A stretch of 34,743 nt of DNA from Candidatus Cloacimonadota bacterium. Lineage in GTDB: Bacteria > Cloacimonadota > Cloacimonadia > Cloacimonadales > TCS61. Each line of letters begins with the position of its first letter. Position 1 is the first letter of the stretch. The DNA is taken from positions 1 to 34,743 of the forward strand of contig JAIPGP010000035.1 in NCBI GenBank assembly GCA_021735645.1, written 5' to 3'. The position numbers were made by a program, and so were the translations under genes. Below the pieces are notes generated by a model. The model searched no databases. It saw only the letters and a program-made list of their open reading frames with translations, and had not been told where the DNA came from. Positions 33,801 to 34,743 of this stretch are shown here, one piece after another.

Positions 33801-34128
33801 TCTCACCATCAAGCTCATATTCCATCATAAACCATTCTTCTGCCAGATCATCAAACACTTCCACATGAAGAGTATCACCTGGATTCCAGACAGCAAAAGA
33901 ACCACAATTTATATGCAAATACACATTAAAAGCTGGATAATAGCAATCAGTACTACTCAAATCGAGTATTGTGTTTGGGTGTCCTAATCTCCAGGCTTGA
34001 AAACTTAACCCTTCTGGATCAGGTAGATTTCCCAAGGAAGTCTGCAATTCAATCAAAACTGGATGTGGTGGTGATGCAAATATACTTGTTGCTAATATTA
34101 ATAATAATAAAATGTTGAAAATTCTCAT
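30886..34128 (-). CDS. T9SS-sorted surface protein with cadherin-like, cohesin-like and PKD-like modules
   Basis: 1080 residues. A signal peptide (MRIFNILLLLILATSIFAS) is followed by tandem cadherin/tandem-95-like repeats (each with NDxPxxxxPE, DxENDxLxIS and W.G.E..... words, about 215-480). Next is a cohesin-like segment (about 493-600: STYQIFLEYDPYYLQYFGHS, GGIVNCEVNE, SIFKLWFQAG) and a PKD/REJ-like domain (about 626-714: AIAGDDITIAAGEQVILDGS). More tandem repeats, a second PKD-like domain and an FN3-like domain (about 905-985) precede the T9SS C-terminal sorting domain (from about 1000: IYPNPFNPETTIAYQI, YNLKGQKVAELV, SGIYFVKM, QKLILMK). It should be exported by Sec, moved across the outer membrane by T9SS and anchored. 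No enzymatic motif was seen; it is probably adhesive or scaffolding. Confidence 0.9.
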   Translation of the reverse strand: MRIFNILLLLILATSIFASPPHPVLIELQTSLGNLPDPEGLSFQAWRLGHPNTILDLSSTDCYYPAFNVYLHINCGSFAVWNPGDTLHVEVFDDLAEEWFMMEYELDGENIQTFDIENGGMILGVRLDLPDETGFRYYDGLLFDLSAYISYLWDDNYIIEVEGNEQIEVEIAEMVLQFSADGSWFGSEMIYIMVDDNSRSIAVDSLTVEVYPNHSPVFDFPVEGFFFAEDENLSIELMDYSGDFEGDSLSFSISGNTEIICELTGSMLELSAPLNWNGEEVVTLTAEDWQYREITVENVEISVIAVNDLPELTFPEVLVYDEDEEIVLLISEVIYDVENDTLTISANGLDNISMLIADGQIRFIPAADWYGTESAVISVFDQTGTVMDSIMITYNPVNDAPEINLPEYFTFAADLPEEWDISTYINDVDNTELAITAESENMSIEIVDYLVEFTPINSWHGTEDVVFTVDDETARIVRMDTITVNCFLLEDSILEISSEIADDGDYLEIDLNTSEVFEHWSVSTYQIFLEYDPYYLQYFGHSLEGTIASGGIVNCEVNEETNPAQIEITYMHYLPLVGEGSIFKLWFQAGCYGETEIDGIFAVYNGLLLAPPLPGLVVINDVGLTNHPPQAIAGDDITIAAGEQVILDGSQSWDPDGGELEYFWDTPAEIILDDVNSITPEFTAPVVDEDTQYVLSLQVTDPEMNSQSDELTITVLYQNFPPSLTLPDSFDLEEDTELLVDFTIYSNDLNGDDLQIYSAGSDNITIGIDDLEVSIIPDSNWFGSEMITFTISDNRTRLEGIDSLLVNVSPVNDPPVPEAGEDIIIRDGESGTLDASSTYDIDSETLSFLWQAGDYVTIVNAESEIAEFSVAECDNTVSEMIYLTVDDLQNRLVSRDSLLITINDDEVRELQAVNLYDGNIELSWLVPSAYYPELNYNIYLDSVFYENTTDTLAVISCETGFHEFGVEAVYIDGSSDIISIQLEVTNNGISEIPLVTKLNTIYPNPFNPETTIAYQISETGNVNLAVYNLKGQKVAELVNSSQEAGQHSVVWNAAGQASGIYFVKMTASGTEQIQKLILMK

Positions 34129-34233
34129 AATCTATCCTCATGTACTTTTTTTTTATTTTATTTTGAGTCTTCTATCTGTCAATCTTTGTATTATCTATTT
34201 TTGTATATTTTTTAACTGCGAACAAAACTAAAT

Positions 34234-34282
34234 CGTGAGTCGAGGTTCGTGAGTCGTGAGTCGAAATGTAAAACCAAGACCA
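34234..34282. repeat. Heptamer-phased repeat block
   Basis: Register of seven: CGTGAGT, CGAGGTT, CGTGAGT, CGTGAGT, CGAAATG, TAAAACC, AAGACCA. The last three units recur after the CGTGAGT units at 30431-30459 and (first two) at 34425-34438. Confidence 0.75.
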
Positions 34283-34327
34283 ATTCCTATGTGTTCTCTG
34301 CGGTGAAAAAATCTTCACATTACATTT

Positions 34328-34357
34328 TTCCGTGTAGTCCGTGCTGTTGTCCGTGGT
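34328..34357. repeat. Nonamer-phased repeat, GTCCGTGNN type
   Basis: TTCCGTGTA, GTCCGTGCT, a 3-base GTT insert, then GTCCGTGGT. A related TTCGTG...TCCGTG pair with 10-base spacing follows at 34380-34395. Confidence 0.55.
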
Positions 34358-34403
34358 TAATTACTCTTACATTACATTATTCGTGCAAATCCGTGGCTAA
34401 AAT

Positions 34404-34438
34404 CGTGAGTTGAGGTTTGTGAGTCGAAATGTAAAACC
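34404..34438. repeat. Heptamer-phased repeat block abutting a REP-like palindrome
   Basis: CGTGAGT, TGAGGTT, TGTGAGT, CGAAATG, TAAAACC in 7-base register, directly joined to CAGAGCAGGG of the palindrome at 34439. Confidence 0.7.
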
Positions 34439-34465
34439 CAGAGCAGGGATGCTCTGGTTACGCAG
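34439..34465. repeat. REP-like palindrome, single reverse copy
   Basis: CAGAGCAGGGATGCTCTG plus GTTACGCAG, identical over 27 bases to 30553-30579. It is located just past the terminator of the partial T9SS cargo gene, like the copy at 30807. Confidence 0.8.
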
Positions 34466-34499
34466 GCAAAAAAGAACCGCTCCCTGAGGAGCGGTTCTT
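34466..34499 (-). terminator. Rho-independent terminator of the partial T9SS cargo gene
   Basis: Perfect 12-bp stem AAGAACCGCTCC / GGAGCGGTTCTT (34472-34483 with 34488-34499), 4-base loop. On the minus strand it is followed by a T-run (34476 downward, TTCTTTTTT). Confidence 0.9.
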
Positions 34500-34519
34500 A
34501 GAGTAAAGAGGAGAGAGAT

Positions 34520-34743
34520 TTATTTCATCAGAATAATCTTCTGATTTTGGGTAGTTCCATTAGTATGCATTCTTACGAAGTAAACACCACTTGCTTTGCC
34601 TTCAGCATTCCAGATAAGCTGATGCTGACCTGCTTCATAGAAGTCATTAGTTAGTTCACTAACTTTCTGACCCTTGATATTATAAACAGAAACATTTACG
34701 TTTCCTTGTTCTGCCAGATTGAAGGCTACTGTTGTTACCGGAT
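34520..34743 (-). CDS. T9SS C-terminal sorting domain of a protein cut by the window edge
   Basis: The last 73 or so residues of a minus-strand gene, TAA at 34522-34520. They read PVTTVAFNLAEQGNVNVSVY, then NIKGQKVSELTND, EAGQHQLIWNAEGKASGVYF, VRMHTNG and QKIILMK. This aligns along its length with the C-terminus of the protein at 30886, including YN-KGQKV-EL, AGQH, WNA-G-ASG-YFV-M and QK-ILMK, so it is a T9SS type A sorting domain. The cargo part lies beyond the window. Nucleotide similarity to the neighbouring gene continues 16 bases past the stop codon. Confidence 0.9.
   Translation of the reverse strand, partial: PVTTVAFNLAEQGNVNVSVYNIKGQKVSELTNDFYEAGQHQLIWNAEGKASGVYFVRMHTNGTTQNQKIILMK

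Larger units (their letters stand above)
34129..34519. other. Gene-free repeat cluster between two T9SS cargo genes
   Basis: The first 100 bases are AT-rich leader of the 1080-residue gene (no clear promoter). Then come a heptamer block (34234-34282), a CCGTG nonamer set (34328-34357), a second TTCGTG/TCCGTG pair (34380-34396), a heptamer block (34404-34438), a REP-like palindrome (34439-34465) and the terminator of the last gene. Confidence 0.7.

Overview
The window looks like a chromosomal segment of a Gram-negative bacterium of the Cloacimonadota / Fibrobacterota-Chlorobiota-Bacteroidota neighbourhood, most likely Cloacimonadota. The reasons are two surface proteins ending in a type IX secretion (T9SS) C-terminal sorting domain of the 'NPFNPETTI...GQKV...G.Y...KLILMK' kind, a PorX-type response regulator, a PorV/PorQ-like outer-membrane barrel, a LruC-domain protein, ATP-dependent PEP carboxykinase, and a dense set of housekeeping genes of AT-leaning composition. 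The taxonomic call is an inference from protein style, not from a marker gene. No rRNA, tRNA, CRISPR array or prophage was seen.

Layout. 1-1420: the 3' end of an IS1595/ISXO2-type transposase, then a LruC-domain exported protein preceded by an excellent sigma-54 (-24/-12) promoter match. 1511-2176: a groES-trxA operon on the minus strand, with a CIRCE operator upstream and no groEL. 2367-8214: plus-strand metabolic and regulatory genes (pckA; queH-panB; a coiled-coil protein; porX-tsaE). 8252-13649: a tight eight-gene minus-strand operon, read tdk-yggT-punA-traR/dksA-like-lspA-OB-fold surface protein-PorV-like barrel-small membrane protein. 13860-18751: a hemolysin-III/PAQR membrane protein and a very large protein kinase-TPR-GAF-sigma54-activator fusion. 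18971-21086: a duplicated DUF1186-like/SEC-C protein with a small partner. 21496-23215: surE and a DUF368 (polyprenyl-phosphate translocase) gene. 23356-26626: an overlapping trio of MORN-repeat lipoprotein, RqcH/NFACT protein and radical SAM enzyme. 26651-28317: small membrane protein, orphan ORF and M55 D-aminopeptidase. 28459-30428: queC-trmFO (tRNA modification). 30886-34743: two T9SS cargo proteins, the second cut by the window edge.

The most unusual content lies between the genes. The spacers carry (i) a REP/BIME-like palindromic family (core CAGAGCA-GGGA-TGCTCTG or AGACCA-NNN-TGGTCT with a flanking TGCGTAAC), present singly and as inverted pairs; (ii) heptamer-phased tandem repeats (CGTGAGT units), which in two unrelated genes (DUF368 and trmFO) run into the coding sequence and supply the last codons and the stop; (iii) nonamer-phased tandem repeats starting with GTCC at four loci with different unit sequences; and (iv) a nested inverted repeat made of four copies of a 14-mer. 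These elements account for most of the gene-free stretches and look like a dispersed repeat ecology that homes to gene 3' ends.

Functional threads: tRNA modification and translation quality (queH, queC, trmFO, tsaE, RqcH); cell-envelope and T9SS surface display (porX, PorV-like barrel, CTD cargo, lspA, DUF368); nucleotide salvage (tdk, punA, surE); and signalling through sigma-54, where the kinase fusion is a possible activator class for the promoter at the left end.
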